In this document: positions 63,718 through 64,000 of the stretch, one piece after another
How positions within the stretch are numbered: position 1 is the first letter of the stretch
Layout: the number at the start of each line of letters is the position of its first letter
Source: Alphaproteobacteria bacterium LSUCC0396
GTDB taxonomy: Bacteria; Pseudomonadota; Alphaproteobacteria; Puniceispirillales; Puniceispirillaceae
NCBI GenBank assembly: GCA_041228345.1
Contig: CP166131.1
Location: 1,116,001-1,180,000 of the forward strand
Direction: 5' to 3'
Length of the DNA: 64,000 nucleotides
The notes under the pieces: model-generated
Seen by the model: the letters and a program-made list of their open reading frames with translations, nothing else
The model's database searches: none
What the model was told of the DNA's origin: nothing
Made by a program: the position numbers and the translations under genes

Positions 63718-64000
63718 TCAAATAACCAAGCTATTTCGCAGTGCTACGATCTCATTCCATGTGTTTTCAGGCAAATCAATTATACCGCCAGCCTCGTGCC
63801 TTAAACGTCGCTCTCGATGCCCAGGGATTTCGACTTTCTCAAATCCTGGTGCCGGTTTACAGCTGATGATGTCATCAAAAATTACACTCGCTCGTTTGCG
63901 AAGACCATCAAGTGGTGTCATTGCACTTGTATTGATCATCAACAAAAGCCAGTTACCTTCTGTCTGAACTGGGCCAATTAGAGCCTCGGAGATCAATTCT
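63718..64000 (-). CDS. Ldh-family (malate/lactate/ureidoglycolate) oxidoreductase, C-terminus only
   Basis: The last 90-odd residues of a protein that runs off the window; the Met near its visible start is internal. GNWLLLMINTSAM, PAPGFEKVEIPGHRERR and the ending DLPENTWNEIVALRN match the C-terminal end of the Ldh_2/MDH2 family of NAD(P)-dependent 2-hydroxyacid dehydrogenases. The substrate (malate, lactate, ureidoglycolate or sulfolactate) cannot be told from this part. Confidence 0.75.
   Translation of the reverse strand, partial: ELISEALIGPVQTEGNWLLLMINTSAMTPLDGLRKRASVIFDDIISCKPAPGFEKVEIPGHRERRLRHEAGGIIDLPENTWNEIVALRNSLVI

Noticed and set aside
1-64000. CRISPR arrays, complete tRNA/rRNA genes, insertion sequences
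   Set aside because: Reading through the window showed no regularly spaced repeats with spacers, no complete tRNA or rRNA, and no transposase or integrase gene.

Overview
The window looks like a chromosomal segment of a marine, aerobic, heterotrophic alphaproteobacterium. GC is moderate, spacers are short, and protein signatures are alphaproteobacterial (class I PHA synthase with PhaR and small phasins, a fused TRAP-TAXI permease, a CoxG-like protein, two PhnE permeases). The mix of a DddQ-type DMSP lyase, a full C-P lyase system, PHA storage and many organic N/S/P uptake systems would fit a SAR116-like (Puniceispirillum-type) or roseobacter-like lifestyle. The taxon is inferred, because no rRNA or complete tRNA gene lies in the window.

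Layout. 1-7.2 kb: acyl-CoA metabolism (PaaG-like isomerase, FadB-like bifunctional enzyme), a cupin DMSP lyase, a membrane-anchored GltB-like FMN protein, a nitroreductase and a tartrate/D-malate-type dehydrogenase. 7.6-15 kb: O-acetylhomoserine sulfhydrylase, then a guanidino-compound block with a DegT-type aminotransferase, an arginine:glycine amidinotransferase-like enzyme and, divergently, a creatinase with every catalytic residue in place; a CoxG-like protein and a succinate-semialdehyde-type dehydrogenase follow. 15.3-22.4 kb: fused TRAP permease, TAXI receptor, LysR regulator, TauD-family dioxygenase, TauE-family exporter and an MFS carrier, plausibly an organosulfonate module. 22.4-24.3 kb: a small patch of XRE, Nudix and secreted hypothetical proteins.

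24.3-37.8 kb is a complete phosphonate locus: phnM, a 2H-phosphoesterase (DUF1045) gene, the overlapping phnGHIJKLN operon, divergent phnF, a hexapeptide acyltransferase, a dual-specificity-type phosphatase and a phnC-phnD-phnE1-phnE2-secreted-protein operon. Three Pho-box-like sites and an octamer array on the phnG promoter suggest dual control by PhoB and PhnF. There is no phnP here; the DUF1045 protein is the obvious candidate for its step.

38-54 kb: aldo/keto reductase, BT1-like carrier, orphan NMT1-type binding protein, nitroreductase, gamma-glutamyltransferase, a Dpp-type ABC importer with fused ATPase, an amidase and a convergent dimethylformamidase large-subunit-like protein. At 54.1 kb lie a terminator and the last 21 bases of an initiator tRNA (fMet) with no body, which looks like an integration scar. 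54.3-63.3 kb: nitroreductase, two small unknown genes and the full PHA cycle (phaZ, then phaC-phaP-phaA-phaB-phaP2-phaR). A strong phaP promoter carries three PhaR-like sites. The window ends in the C-terminus of an Ldh-family oxidoreductase.

A genome-style feature is the set of short, degenerate tandem arrays (units of 8, 9, 14 and 15 bp) in intergenic spacers, each with a different unit. One of them duplicated the final codons and stop of a gene.
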